Positions 17,268 to 25,296 of a stretch of 64,000 bases of DNA are shown here, in pieces. Numbering within the stretch: the first letter of the stretch is position 1; each line of letters opens with the position of its first letter. A program made the position numbers and the translations under genes. This DNA is from Paractinoplanes ferrugineus. GTDB taxonomy: Bacteria; Actinomycetota; Actinomycetes; Mycobacteriales; Micromonosporaceae. The stretch lies in contig NZ_BOMM01000003.1 in the NCBI RefSeq assembly GCF_016862195.1, positions 124,001 through 188,000 of the forward strand, read 5' to 3'. The notes below the pieces were generated by a model. It saw only the letters and a program-made list of their open reading frames with translations. It was not told where the DNA came from and ran no database searches.

Positions 17268-18040
17268 AAGCTGGCCGGCGCCTCGGTGATCTCGGCGGCG
17301 GCCGGGGCGGTCGCGTCGACCGGCGCGCCGTAACCCGAATAGGTCACCTCGATCGGGGCGCCCTGCGGCACCGTGATCGTCAGCTTCGACAGCCGGCCCT
17401 GGTCGTCCAGGGTCGTGGTGAACGGCACCTTCGAGGCGGCCGTGCCGTAGCTGTCGATGGTCACCTGGCTGAGACCGGCCAGACCGGCGGCCTTGGTCAG
17501 GTCGAGCGTCCCGGCATAGGAGGAGCCACCCGTCGACTTCACGTCGGTGGCCGCGCCGAGCAGGTTGGCCGTACCGACCGGGTCGATCTGGTTCGGCCGG
17601 AGGCCGATGGTGACCCCGGCGGGCAGCCGCGAGCCGTCGAGGTGCGTCCACGTGCCGGCCTTGGTGATGCCCGGCACCTGGGCGTACAGGTCGTTGCCGA
17701 TGAGCAGCGTCTTGATGTTGATCTCGGCGTTCGGGCCGCTCGCGGTGAGCTGCGCGTTCGCCTTGCTGCCCACCGGGTCGATCGCGCCGGTCAGCTTGAA
17801 GCCGGAACCGGAGGTCGCGGTCAGCGCGAAGCTGGTGGTGCCGAGCAGGGCCGTGGCCTTCGACAGAGCCGACACCGCTCCGGCGTCGGCGGCACCTGTG
17901 GAAGGGGTGGCGGCGATGCTCGGCGCGGGCGCGCTCGCGGCGGGGGTGGGGGATGTGGCGGTGCTGTTATCGCATCCGGCCACCGCGACAGCGACCGTGA
18001 CCATCGCAACAACCGGCCCAGCGAGCCGTGGTGTTCGCAT
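17246..18040 (-). CDS. LppX/LprA/LprG-type lipoprotein
   Basis: 264 aa exported lipoprotein. Lipobox VAGC with C23, a Ser/Ala/Pro-rich spacer, then a single domain of about 200 residues resembling mycobacterial LppX/LprG carriers, which hold acyl chains in a hydrophobic pocket and move lipids across the cell wall. Family landmarks: ALLGTTSFALTATSGS near residue 65 and GLAGLSQVTIDSYG. ATG 18040 has GGAGG 6 bases upstream; longer in-frame starts disrupt the signal peptide. It stands alone on its strand, convergent with the acyltransferase and divergent from the FHA gene. Confidence 0.85.
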   Translation of the reverse strand: MRTPRLAGPVVAMVTVAVAVAGCDNSTATSPTPAASAPAPSIAATPSTGAADAGAVSALSKATALLGTTSFALTATSGSGFKLTGAIDPVGSKANAQLTASGPNAEINIKTLLIGNDLYAQVPGITKAGTWTHLDGSRLPAGVTIGLRPNQIDPVGTANLLGAATDVKSTGGSSYAGTLDLTKAAGLAGLSQVTIDSYGTAASKVPFTTTLDDQGRLSKLTITVPQGAPIEVTYSGYGAPVDATAPAAAEITEAPASFYNSLGS

Positions 18041-18159
18041 GTCCGTCCTCCAGAGGTTTGATCGCGTCTTGACGGCTGTCAATTCCCGACCGCCCCGCTG
18101 GTCAAACGGCACCCTCGGGGTACGGCATGATGGGCCGAGGCAGAACACCTGGAGGAGCC

Positions 18160-19314
18160 GTGAGATTCGAGGTCAGCAAGGTCCTCGACGCCATCGAAGC
18201 GCGGTTGTCGACCGATCCCGCGCTCGCGCGGGCGGTCGTCGACCTGTCGGAGATCGTGCGGTACGCCGACCTCGACGGCGGTCGGCCGGCCAGCTCGGTG
18301 CGTCTCGGACTGGTCGTGGACGCCCTCGGGCAATACTTCTCTGAGGAGAATGTTCCGGTTTATGTCATCTCGCCGCGGGGATTGCTCTCCGACACCGACC
18401 TGACCTCGAACGAGCGGATGGTGATCCGCCGCTGGGCCGACGACGGCAAGGTCGAGGTCGTGCCGATGCTCGACGACCGGGTCTTCGAGGTGGCCGAGCT
18501 GCTCGGCGTGCCGGTGCTGACCCGCAGTCGCGGGGATCAGTTCCGGGCGCGGCGTCCCTGGGTCGACGAACCCGGCCGGCTGTTGGCCGCGGTGGCCGGC
18601 GAGGGTGGCATCCCGGTGCTGGTCTCCCGGGTCGGCCGGGGCGACCCGACCCATCAGGCCGAGCGCTCGCCGATGGGGGAGCGGATGCTGGCCCGCGTCT
18701 GGCGCTGCCCCGAGTCGAACTGCACGACCTACGGGTCGAGCGGCGACGCCGACAGCATGTTCGCCGACATGCGTACCTTCACCAGCCCGGTCGCCCAGCC
18801 GCCGCCGGCTCTGCGGGCCGGGGCGCCGACCTGCCCCCGGCACGGTGAGAAACTCCGGGACGCCGGTCCCCGCCCGGCGGTCGAGGTGCTTTCGGTACGC
18901 ATCGACGGCGTCGTCCGCAAACGGTTCGTCGTCTCGACGGACGAACCGACGGTCGTCGGCCGGGCTCCGGAAGGTGGCCGGGGCGTGATGCTCGGCCAGT
19001 GGCTCAGCGAGGACGCCCGCAAGTGGATCAGCCGCGGGCACGTGCAGTTCTCGCTGCGCCCGGACGGCACACTGACCGTCCAGGACGTGAGCACCAACGG
19101 CTCCGGCATCCGCCTGGGCGGCTCGGGTGACGACGACGAGCGCCTCACCCTGGGCCGCAACGAGAGCCGCACGCTGGGCCCGACCGACGTGGTCGAGCTC
19201 TATGCCGGGGTCAACGTGGGCCGGTCGAAGATGTGGGCCACCGGCGGCCTCACCCAGCCCGCTTCGGTGATGGGTGAGGCGCCGACGATGGCGCTGCGCA
19301 AGTTCGACCGCTGA
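18160..19314 (+). CDS. FHA-domain protein with N-terminal nuclease-like region and Cys cluster
   Basis: 384 aa cytoplasmic protein. The C-terminal FHA domain (about 245-350) has VVGRAPEGG, SRGHVQF and DVSTNGSGI, the residues that read phosphothreonine, so a Ser/Thr kinase such as the one at 52.6 kb could feed it. Residues about 1-150 look Rossmann-like (PVYVISPRGLLSD, VEVVPMLDDRVFEVAELLG) and may be a PIN/NYN-type RNase domain, though I cannot confirm acidic active-site residues. Between them, Cys residues in CPESNC and CPRHGEKL suggest a zinc ribbon. GTG 18160 is set by GGAGGAG just upstream. Confidence 0.75.
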   Translation: MRFEVSKVLDAIEARLSTDPALARAVVDLSEIVRYADLDGGRPASSVRLGLVVDALGQYFSEENVPVYVISPRGLLSDTDLTSNERMVIRRWADDGKVEVVPMLDDRVFEVAELLGVPVLTRSRGDQFRARRPWVDEPGRLLAAVAGEGGIPVLVSRVGRGDPTHQAERSPMGERMLARVWRCPESNCTTYGSSGDADSMFADMRTFTSPVAQPPPALRAGAPTCPRHGEKLRDAGPRPAVEVLSVRIDGVVRKRFVVSTDEPTVVGRAPEGGRGVMLGQWLSEDARKWISRGHVQFSLRPDGTLTVQDVSTNGSGIRLGGSGDDDERLTLGRNESRTLGPTDVVELYAGVNVGRSKMWATGGLTQPASVMGEAPTMALRKFDR

Positions 19315-19326
19315 GCCGGCGGCGCG

Positions 19327-19341
19327 TCGCTCGTCGAGCGA
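19327..19341. terminator. Small hairpin between convergent FHA and rocD genes
   Basis: TCGCTC-GTC-GAGCGA, a 6-bp perfect stem with a 3-base loop in the 39-base gap between two stops. It could serve both strands. No T-run, so only modest support. Confidence 0.35.
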
Positions 19342-19353
19342 TCGCCCTTGTCG

Positions 19354-20571
19354 TCAGCCAGCGGCGAGGATCGCGGCGAGCTGGGCCACCGCGTGGTCCA
19401 GCTCGTCGGCCGTCACCACCAGCGGCGGGGCCAGCCGGATCGTGGAGCCGTGCGTGTCCTTGGCCAGGATGCCGCGCTCGGCCAGTCGCTCGACCGCCTG
19501 CCGCCCGGTCAGCAGGGCCGGGTCGATGTCGACGCCGGCCCAGAGGCCGCGGCCGCGCACCTCCTGCAGGCCCCGGCCGACGAGCGCGTTCAGGCCGGCG
19601 TGCAGCCGGTCACCGAGCTCGGCGGAGCGCGCCTGGAACTCGCCCGTCTCCAGCAGGCGTACGACCGCCGCGCCGACCGCGCAGGCCAGCGGGTTGCCGC
19701 CGAACGTGGAGCCGTGCTCGCCGGGCTTGAGCACACCGAGCACTTCGCGGTTGGCGGCCACGGCGGAAACCGGCACGATGCCGCCGCCGAGGGCTTTGCC
19801 GAGCACGTACATGTCGGGGACGACGCCCTCGTGCTCGATCGCGAACGTGCGACCGGTACGGCCGAGCCCGGACTGGATCTCGTCGGCCACGAACAGGGCG
19901 TTGTGCGCGTCGCAGAGCTCCCGTACGCCGCCCAGGTAGCCCTCCGGCGGCACCAGCACGCCCGCCTCGCCCTGGATCGGCTCCATCAGCACGGCCACGG
20001 TGTTGGCCGTGAACGCGTCGGCGAGCGCGGCGAGATCGCCGTACGGCACGGTGACGAAGCCCGGGGTGTACGGCCCGAAATCGGCACGCGCCTCCGGGTC
20101 GGTGGAGAAGCTGATGATCGTGGTCGTCCGGCCGTGGAAGTTGTCCGAGGCCACGATGATCTCGGCCTGCCCGTCCGGCACGCCCTTGACCCGGTAACCC
20201 CACTTGCGGGCCACCTTGATCGCCGTCTCCACCGCCTCGGCCCCGGTGTTCATCGGCAGCACCAGGTCTTTGCCGCAGAGCGCGGCCAGCCTGTGGCAGA
20301 AGTCGGCGAACTGGTCGTGCACGAACGCCCGGCTGGTCAGCGTGACCCGGTCGAGCTGCGCGTGGGCGGCCGCGATCAGCCCGGGGTGCCGGTGCCCGAA
20401 GTTGAGCGCCGAATAACCGGCCAGGAAGTCGAGGTAGCGGCGCCCGTCGACGTCGGTGACCCAGGCACCCTCGCCGGAGGCGATGACGACGGGCAACGGG
20501 TGGTAGTTGTGCGCGGTCCAGCGCTCCGCGTCCGCGAGAGCTTCCGGCGTCCGCATGTCGACGCTTGTCAT
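19354..20571 (-). CDS. rocD: Ornithine--oxo-acid aminotransferase RocD
   Basis: 405 aa PLP enzyme that converts ornithine and 2-oxoglutarate to glutamate semialdehyde and glutamate. Fold-type I landmarks: NTGAEAVETAIKVARKWGY, FHGRTT, FVADEIQSGLGRTG (Asp and Gln contact PLP), and the Schiff-base K259 in VLGKALGGG. I use ATG 20571 (MTSVDMRTPEALA), which overlaps the stop of the ddaH gene by 4 bases; the enzymes form one operon feeding arginine-derived ornithine to glutamate. An N-terminal extension is possible in frame but lies inside ddaH. Confidence 0.93.
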   Translation of the reverse strand: MTSVDMRTPEALADAERWTAHNYHPLPVVIASGEGAWVTDVDGRRYLDFLAGYSALNFGHRHPGLIAAAHAQLDRVTLTSRAFVHDQFADFCHRLAALCGKDLVLPMNTGAEAVETAIKVARKWGYRVKGVPDGQAEIIVASDNFHGRTTTIISFSTDPEARADFGPYTPGFVTVPYGDLAALADAFTANTVAVLMEPIQGEAGVLVPPEGYLGGVRELCDAHNALFVADEIQSGLGRTGRTFAIEHEGVVPDMYVLGKALGGGIVPVSAVAANREVLGVLKPGEHGSTFGGNPLACAVGAAVVRLLETGEFQARSAELGDRLHAGLNALVGRGLQEVRGRGLWAGVDIDPALLTGRQAVERLAERGILAKDTHGSTIRLAPPLVVTADELDHAVAQLAAILAAG

Positions 20572-21353
20572 CGCACCTCCAACGTGCAGCACTTCGGTCC
20601 GCCGCCGGCCTTGCGCAGCTCGGAGACGTCGACCGGGACGGTCTGGTAGCCGGCCGCGTTGAGCTCGGCGGCCAGGTGGCCGGCCTGCACCGGCAGCACC
20701 ACGGTACGGCCGTCGCTGACCGCGTTGAGGCCCAACACCGCGGCATCCTCCGCATTCGCGATCACCGCGTGCGGGTAGAGCTGGCGGAGCACCGCCAGCG
20801 AGCCGGGGGAGAAGGCCTGCGGGAAGTACGCGACGTTGGTGTCGTCGAGCACGCACAGCGCCGTGTCGAGGTGGTAATAGGCCGGGTCGACCAGCTGGAG
20901 TGTGATCACCGGGCGGCGCAGCACCTCCTGCGTCTCCGCGTGCGACGCGTGTGACGTGCGGAAACCGGTGCCGGCCAGCAGCACGTCGCCGGCGAGCAGA
21001 ATGTCGCCCTCGCCCTCGTTGGTGTGCTTGGGCATCGTGACGTCGAACTGCCGCTCACGGAACCAGGCGGCGTACGCCGGGGCTTCGTCGGCCCGCTCGG
21101 CGTCGCGGAACTGGACCCCGAGCACCCGGCCGTCGACCACGGTGGCGCCGTTGGCCGCGAACACCATGTCGGGCAGGCCGGGCAGCGGTTCGATCAGTTC
21201 GACGGTGTGACCCAGGTTGAGGTACGTCTGGCGGAGCGTCTCCCACTGCCGGACGGCGAGAGCGTTGTCGTACGGAGCCGTGGGATCCATCCACGGGTTG
21301 ATCCGGTACGTCACCGCGAAATGGGTCGGGCGGCACATGAGGTATCGGCGCAT
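20568..21353 (-). CDS. Dimethylargininase / arginine hydrolase family protein (DdaH-like)
   Basis: 261 aa member of the amidinotransferase (pentein) fold. Catalytic His in AYYHLDTAL (H161), acidic residues in HTNEGEGDILLAG, and the nucleophile Cys in the C-terminal GGPKCCTLEV (C255 or C256). DDAH enzymes release citrulline from methylated arginine; relatives in this fold hydrolyse arginine to ornithine. Coupling to rocD by a 4-base overlap makes an arginine-to-ornithine or arginine-derived substrate attractive, but the exact reaction is not decided by sequence. First gene of the operon; the upstream region has repeats like CGATCGTTGCGTGATC with no regulator gene beside it. Confidence 0.85.
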   Translation of the reverse strand: MRRYLMCRPTHFAVTYRINPWMDPTAPYDNALAVRQWETLRQTYLNLGHTVELIEPLPGLPDMVFAANGATVVDGRVLGVQFRDAERADEAPAYAAWFRERQFDVTMPKHTNEGEGDILLAGDVLLAGTGFRTSHASHAETQEVLRRPVITLQLVDPAYYHLDTALCVLDDTNVAYFPQAFSPGSLAVLRQLYPHAVIANAEDAAVLGLNAVSDGRTVVLPVQAGHLAAELNAAGYQTVPVDVSELRKAGGGPKCCTLEVR

Positions 21354-21461
21354 GACTGAAACGCTAGAGCCGCCGTGGCTTACGGATCTATGACTCGATC
21401 GTGCGTTCCGCGATCGATCGTTGCGTGATCAGCCCTAGCTGCGAAGATTCGTTGCAAACAC

Positions 21462-21493
21462 CGAAGGGCGGCTCATCGTTGAGCCGCCCTTCG
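21462..21493 (-). terminator. Perfect hairpin terminator
   Basis: CGAAGGGCGGCTCA (21462-21475), TCGT loop, TGAGCCGCCCTTCG (21480-21493): a 14-bp perfect stem 47 bases beyond the stop of the membrane protein gene at 21541. Confidence 0.85.
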
Positions 21494-21540
21494 AAGGTTG
21501 TCACGGTCGCGAACCGCTGACCGCGAACGATTAATTGCCC

Positions 21541-22161
21541 TCAGAACCGGTTGAGAAACTGTGAATCAAGCCACTCGCGAAGGGTGTTCACCGGCTGCAA
21601 GTCGGTGCCCAGCCAGGAGAGCGAACCGGTCAGGGCCAGCACGCCGAGCACGATCGCGCCGAGCGACAGAACCGTGCCGAGGAGGGCATCGGACTTGCCG
21701 GCGACGTGGCGCTTGCCGGTCGCGCGGAGGCCGCCCAGCGACAGGATCAGGGCCAGGCCGGCGACGCCGATGCCATAGCCGAGCAGTGGGCCGGAGAGCA
21801 CCAGCAGGATCGAGGCCACCCCGAGGATCAGGCCGAGCGTCGCCAACAGGCTCGCGCGCGGCTTGGGGCCGGTCACGACCGGCACCGGCTTCTCGGCGAC
21901 GACCGGCTTCTCGACGACCTTGGGCGTCTCGGCGGTGTCATGGTTGTCCGGCCACCGCTTCACCGCGGCGGGCGGGGGCGGCGGGGCCACGGTGCGGTCT
22001 TTCGGCCGCAGATCGGCCGTGGTGTCATCGTCGCTGCGCGGGCGCACGGGCGTGCCGGCCCGAGCGGGGGTGTCAGTGGTGGTGGCGGGACTCGCCGTCG
22101 TCGGACGGTCCGCCTCCGCGGCATCGGTCTCGGTCTGGCGGGAGAACGTCGGGAGCCTCAC
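21541..22161 (-). CDS. DUF4190-like integral membrane protein with long disordered N-terminus
   Basis: 206 aa, function unknown. Residues 1-100 are hydrophilic, rich in Thr, Asp, Pro and Lys (with repeated VVEKPVVAEKPVPVV). Then come about three hydrophobic helices: LGLILGVASILLVLSGPLLGY-like (about 108-128), GIGVAGLALILSLGGL, and LLGTVLSLGAIVLGVLAL. This layout resembles DUF4190 proteins. A strong terminator follows; upstream lies clpP in the same orientation, 75 bases away, so it could be co-transcribed or separate. Confidence 0.7.
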   Translation of the reverse strand: MRLPTFSRQTETDAAEADRPTTASPATTTDTPARAGTPVRPRSDDDTTADLRPKDRTVAPPPPPAAVKRWPDNHDTAETPKVVEKPVVAEKPVPVVTGPKPRASLLATLGLILGVASILLVLSGPLLGYGIGVAGLALILSLGGLRATGKRHVAGKSDALLGTVLSLGAIVLGVLALTGSLSWLGTDLQPVNTLREWLDSQFLNRF

Positions 22162-22235
22162 GTCAGCACCTCCTTGACGGATATGGGGGATGACACTCCA
22201 CTACCCACATCCGTCAAGAAGCACACAAGACCTGG

Positions 22236-22853
22236 TCAGACCGGCAGAGCCACCACGTCACTGGCCTTGGTGATCACGTGGTCGACCATGCCGTAGGCCT
22301 TGGCCTCCTCGGCCGTGAACCAGCGGTCACGGTCGGCGTCGCGCTCGATCTCCTCGGCGGTGTGGCCGGTGTGGAACGCGATCCGCTCGTTCATCACGTG
22401 CTTGACGTGCAGCATGCTCTCGGCCTGGATGGCGATGTCGGCCGCGGTGCCACCGATGCCACCGGACAACTGGTGCATCATCACCCGGGCGTGGGGCAGC
22501 GCGTAGCGCTTGCCGGGGGCGCCGGCGCAGAGCAGGAACTGGCCCATCGAGGCGGCCATGCCGAGAGCGATCGTGGCGACGTCGTTCTTGATGTATTGCA
22601 TCGTGTCGTAGACCGCCATGCCGGCACTGATCGAGCCGCCCGGCGAGTTGATGTAGAGCGCGATGTCCCGCTCGCTGTCGTTGGACGCCAACAGCAGCAT
22701 CTGGGCGCAGATCCGGTTGGTGACCTCGTCGTTCACCTCGCTGCCCAGGAAGATGATCCGCTCCCGCAGGAGCCGCTCGAACACCTGGTCGTCGAAGGTC
22801 GCCCCGCCGCGCATCTCGAGACCGCCCGGCATCCTCTTCAGCTCGTCACTCAT
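22236..22853 (-). CDS. clpP: ATP-dependent Clp protease proteolytic subunit
   Basis: 205 aa serine peptidase subunit of the Clp complex. Complete catalytic triad: S102 in GMAASMGQ, H127 in RVMMHQ, D176 in DRDRWF. Oligomer landmarks [11 protein letters not shown] and [10 protein letters not shown] are intact. It stands alone, not in the tandem clpP1-clpP2-clpX arrangement, so it is probably an additional actinobacterial paralogue. ATG 22853 (MSDELKRM) follows GAGGAAAG at fair spacing; an upstream in-frame start would add [11 protein letters not shown]. Confidence 0.93.
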   Translation of the reverse strand: MSDELKRMPGGLEMRGGATFDDQVFERLLRERIIFLGSEVNDEVTNRICAQMLLLASNDSERDIALYINSPGGSISAGMAVYDTMQYIKNDVATIALGMAASMGQFLLCAGAPGKRYALPHARVMMHQLSGGIGGTAADIAIQAESMLHVKHVMNERIAFHTGHTAEEIERDADRDRWFTAEEAKAYGMVDHVITKASDVVALPV

Positions 22854-22931
22854 GTCCCCAGCTTTCCTCAGCATCCACGTCGTCACCCAGCGATTCTCCT
22901 CTCGGCGGAAATGCGGCTACCGTTGCCTCTC

Positions 22932-23741
22932 GTGCCAGAGGGACACACCATTCATCGGCTTGCCGCGATGCATCGCGAGCTCTTCGCCGGGCAGCCGCTT
23001 GCCGTCTGCAGTCCGCAGGGTCGCTTCACGGCCGGGGCGGCGCTGGTCGACGGGCGCACGCTGCGCGACACCGAGGCGTACGGCAAGCATCTGTTCCATC
23101 ACTACGACGGTGACCTCAGCGTGCACGTCCACCTGGGACTCTATGGAAAGTTCGCGGACGGGACGCCGCCCGTGCCGCAACCGGTCGGGCAGGTGCGGAT
23201 GCGGCTCGCCGGGGCACGGCACTGGCTGGAGCTGCGCGGGCCGACCGCGTGCGAGGTGTTCGATCCGGTGCGGGCGCAGCAGTTGCGGGACCGGCTGGGG
23301 GCCGATCCGCTGCGGGACGACGCCGACCCCAGCACCTCGTTCAAGCGGATCGCGACAAGCACCAAGCCGATCTTCGCGCTGCTGCTGGATCAGACGATCG
23401 TGGCCGGCTGCGGGTTGATCTACGCGAACGAGGTGCTCTTCCGGGCCGGGCTGGCACCGACCACGCCGGGGCGGTTGGTCGGCGCCGAGGGCTGGGACGC
23501 GCTCTGGTCCGATCTGCGGTCGCTGATGAAGGAGGGGGTGGCGCGCGGACGCATCGACACAGTGCACACCGAACACACCCCCGAGGCGATGCGGCGAGCG
23601 CCGCGCGTCGACCGGCACGGCGGCGAGGTGTACGTCTACCGCCGTCCCGGTCAGCCGTGCCTGGTCTGTGGCACCGAGGTGAGCCGTGGCCCCCTGGCCG
23701 GCCGCAACCTCTACTGGTGTCCCACCTGCCAGCAGAGCTAG
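22932..23741 (+). CDS. nei: Endonuclease VIII / formamidopyrimidine-type DNA glycosylase (Nei)
   Basis: 269 aa DNA repair enzyme removing oxidised bases. The translated start gives catalytic Pro2 and Glu3 (PEGHTIHRL), the hallmark of Nei rather than Fpg (PELPEV). The helix-two-turn-helix region ends in GCGLIYANEVLFRAGL, and the C-terminal zinc finger has CLVC and CPTC pairs around a GRNLYWC strand. GTG 22932 is fixed by the need for Pro at position 2. It diverges from clpP and its stop overlaps the convergent deacetylase gene by 4 bases. Confidence 0.93.
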   Translation: MPEGHTIHRLAAMHRELFAGQPLAVCSPQGRFTAGAALVDGRTLRDTEAYGKHLFHHYDGDLSVHVHLGLYGKFADGTPPVPQPVGQVRMRLAGARHWLELRGPTACEVFDPVRAQQLRDRLGADPLRDDADPSTSFKRIATSTKPIFALLLDQTIVAGCGLIYANEVLFRAGLAPTTPGRLVGAEGWDALWSDLRSLMKEGVARGRIDTVHTEHTPEAMRRAPRVDRHGGEVYVYRRPGQPCLVCGTEVSRGPLAGRNLYWCPTCQQS

Positions 23742-25183
23742 CCGGCCGGGACCGCGTCGGCGGGCTGCGGCCCGGCCGACGGGGCCGGGCCGGGTGCCGT
23801 GGTGGTGGCGCTCGGTGCGGGTGCGGGTGCCGTGGTGGTCGGAGCCGGGGTGGGCAGATCCGGGATGCCGAGCTTGAAGTTCTGCTTCAGCCACGGCAGC
23901 AGCTGCTGGTACGCCGCGATGGTGTCGGGCTGGTTGAAGTCGTGGGACAGCACGATCGAGCCGGGCCGCACGTGTTTCTTGACCTCGGCGATCACCCGGG
24001 CGGTGTGGGCGGCGTCGTTCTCACCCGCGTCGTGCTTCCAGTCCTGCGGGTCGACCTCCCAGTAGAGCGAGGACATCCCGGCGGTCGCGGCCACGCCGAC
24101 GAGGCGGTCGGTGAAGTTGCCGCCGGGCGCCCGGAAGAACGGGATCGGCGCGCCCGGCACCGCGGCCTGGATCGCCGCGTTGGTGCGGGCGAGGTCGGCC
24201 TCGATCTTCGCCGGGTCGTCCTTACCGATGGTGAGGCTGTGGTTCCACGTGTGGTTGCACAGCGTGTGTCCCGCGGCCACGATCTGCCGCACGATCTCGG
24301 GGTGCTTGCGGACCTGCTCGCCGACCAGGCAGAACGTCGCCTTGACCTGATATTGGCCGAGCAGCGCCAGGATCTTCGGGGTCTGCTGCGGGTCGGGGCC
24401 GTCGTCGAAGGTGAGCGCCACCGTCGAGTTGCCGGTGACTCGCAGCGAGGCGCCGGGGCCGCTGCCCTGTTCCTTCGCCGCCGCCGACGGGGCGGTGCCG
24501 GTGGCCGTGGCGGCCGGCGTGCTCGGCGTCGGTGCGGCCGGGGCCTTGGCCTGCTGGGCGCCCGCGGGGCGGGAGTCGTCCCGGTCCCGCGAGGAGTTGT
24601 CCGGCTTGGTCTTCTGGGCGGCCTGGGTGCCGGCCTTGCCCTCGGACGCGGCGTTGATCGCGTCGAGGCCGCTCGTGCCGCGGGCGCCGGGGATCGCGAT
24701 CAGCAGCAGGCCGACCGCGACCAGCGAGGCGAGCAGCACCTGCTGCCGCGTCTTGCCCATCAGCAGCCAGGACTCGATCGGCAGGGTCCCGGGGGCGCGG
24801 TGGCTGCCGGTGATCGGCCGCTCGGCGACCCCGGACCGGTGCGTCGCCGCGTGGCGGCCCGGCCGGGTGGCGGTGCGGTCGCGCGGGCCCGGAATGCCCG
24901 GCCGGCTCGAGCCGGCCTGCCGGTCCGAGCCATCCTGCCGGCCCGGGATGTCGCGCCGGCTCGGGATGTCGCGCCGGCCGGCGGTGCCGCGCTGATGCCT
25001 CGCGGAGCGGGTCGGGCGCTCGGGCGTCGGCTCGGTGAAGTCCGGATCCGCGGTCACCGGGGGCAGGTCGAGAGAGACCCGCGGCCGGGAGTCGGCAAGC
25101 GACTCGGGGCGACGATGGCGGCCGCCCGCCTCGGCGACGTCGCCGGACGCCGGGCTCGGGAAACGAAGAGATTGCGGCGACAT
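23738..25183 (-). CDS. Membrane-anchored polysaccharide deacetylase (NodB domain)
   Basis: 481 aa. Residues 1-145 are cytosolic, Arg/Pro/Asp-rich with short repeats (GRRDIPSRRDIPGRQ). One TM at about 148-168 (VLLASLVAVGLLLIAIPGA) precedes an external linker and a NodB domain (about 245-430). Metal-site motifs are TFDDGPD, HTWNHS and RAPGGNF; the late catalytic His lies in VLSHDFN. It should deacetylate a cell-wall or chitin-like glycan; with chitinases in the same window, chitin oligomers or peptidoglycan are options. The C-terminal 55 residues are Pro/Ala/Thr-rich. Confidence 0.9.
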   Translation of the reverse strand: MSPQSLRFPSPASGDVAEAGGRHRRPESLADSRPRVSLDLPPVTADPDFTEPTPERPTRSARHQRGTAGRRDIPSRRDIPGRQDGSDRQAGSSRPGIPGPRDRTATRPGRHAATHRSGVAERPITGSHRAPGTLPIESWLLMGKTRQQVLLASLVAVGLLLIAIPGARGTSGLDAINAASEGKAGTQAAQKTKPDNSSRDRDDSRPAGAQQAKAPAAPTPSTPAATATGTAPSAAAKEQGSGPGASLRVTGNSTVALTFDDGPDPQQTPKILALLGQYQVKATFCLVGEQVRKHPEIVRQIVAAGHTLCNHTWNHSLTIGKDDPAKIEADLARTNAAIQAAVPGAPIPFFRAPGGNFTDRLVGVAATAGMSSLYWEVDPQDWKHDAGENDAAHTARVIAEVKKHVRPGSIVLSHDFNQPDTIAAYQQLLPWLKQNFKLGIPDLPTPAPTTTAPAPAPSATTTAPGPAPSAGPQPADAVPAG

Positions 25184-25230
25184 GCTGCATCTCTACCGTC
25201 TGACAAGATCTGATGCGAGACCAGATCGGT

Positions 25231-25257
25231 GATACCACTCCTACGGTGAGTAGTATC
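25231..25257 (-). terminator. Inverted repeat between FAD oxidoreductase and deacetylase genes
   Basis: GATACCACTC (25231-25240) and GAGTAGTATC (25248-25257) pair at 9 of 10 positions around a 7-base loop. It is downstream of the oxidoreductase stop (25297) and 48 bases upstream of the deacetylase start, so it may be a terminator or an operator. A 10-bp palindrome CAGCTAGCTG follows at 25260-25269. Confidence 0.5.
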
Positions 25258-25296
25258 GCCAGCTAGCTGTCGGTGACCCCGCAACTCACAAAATAC

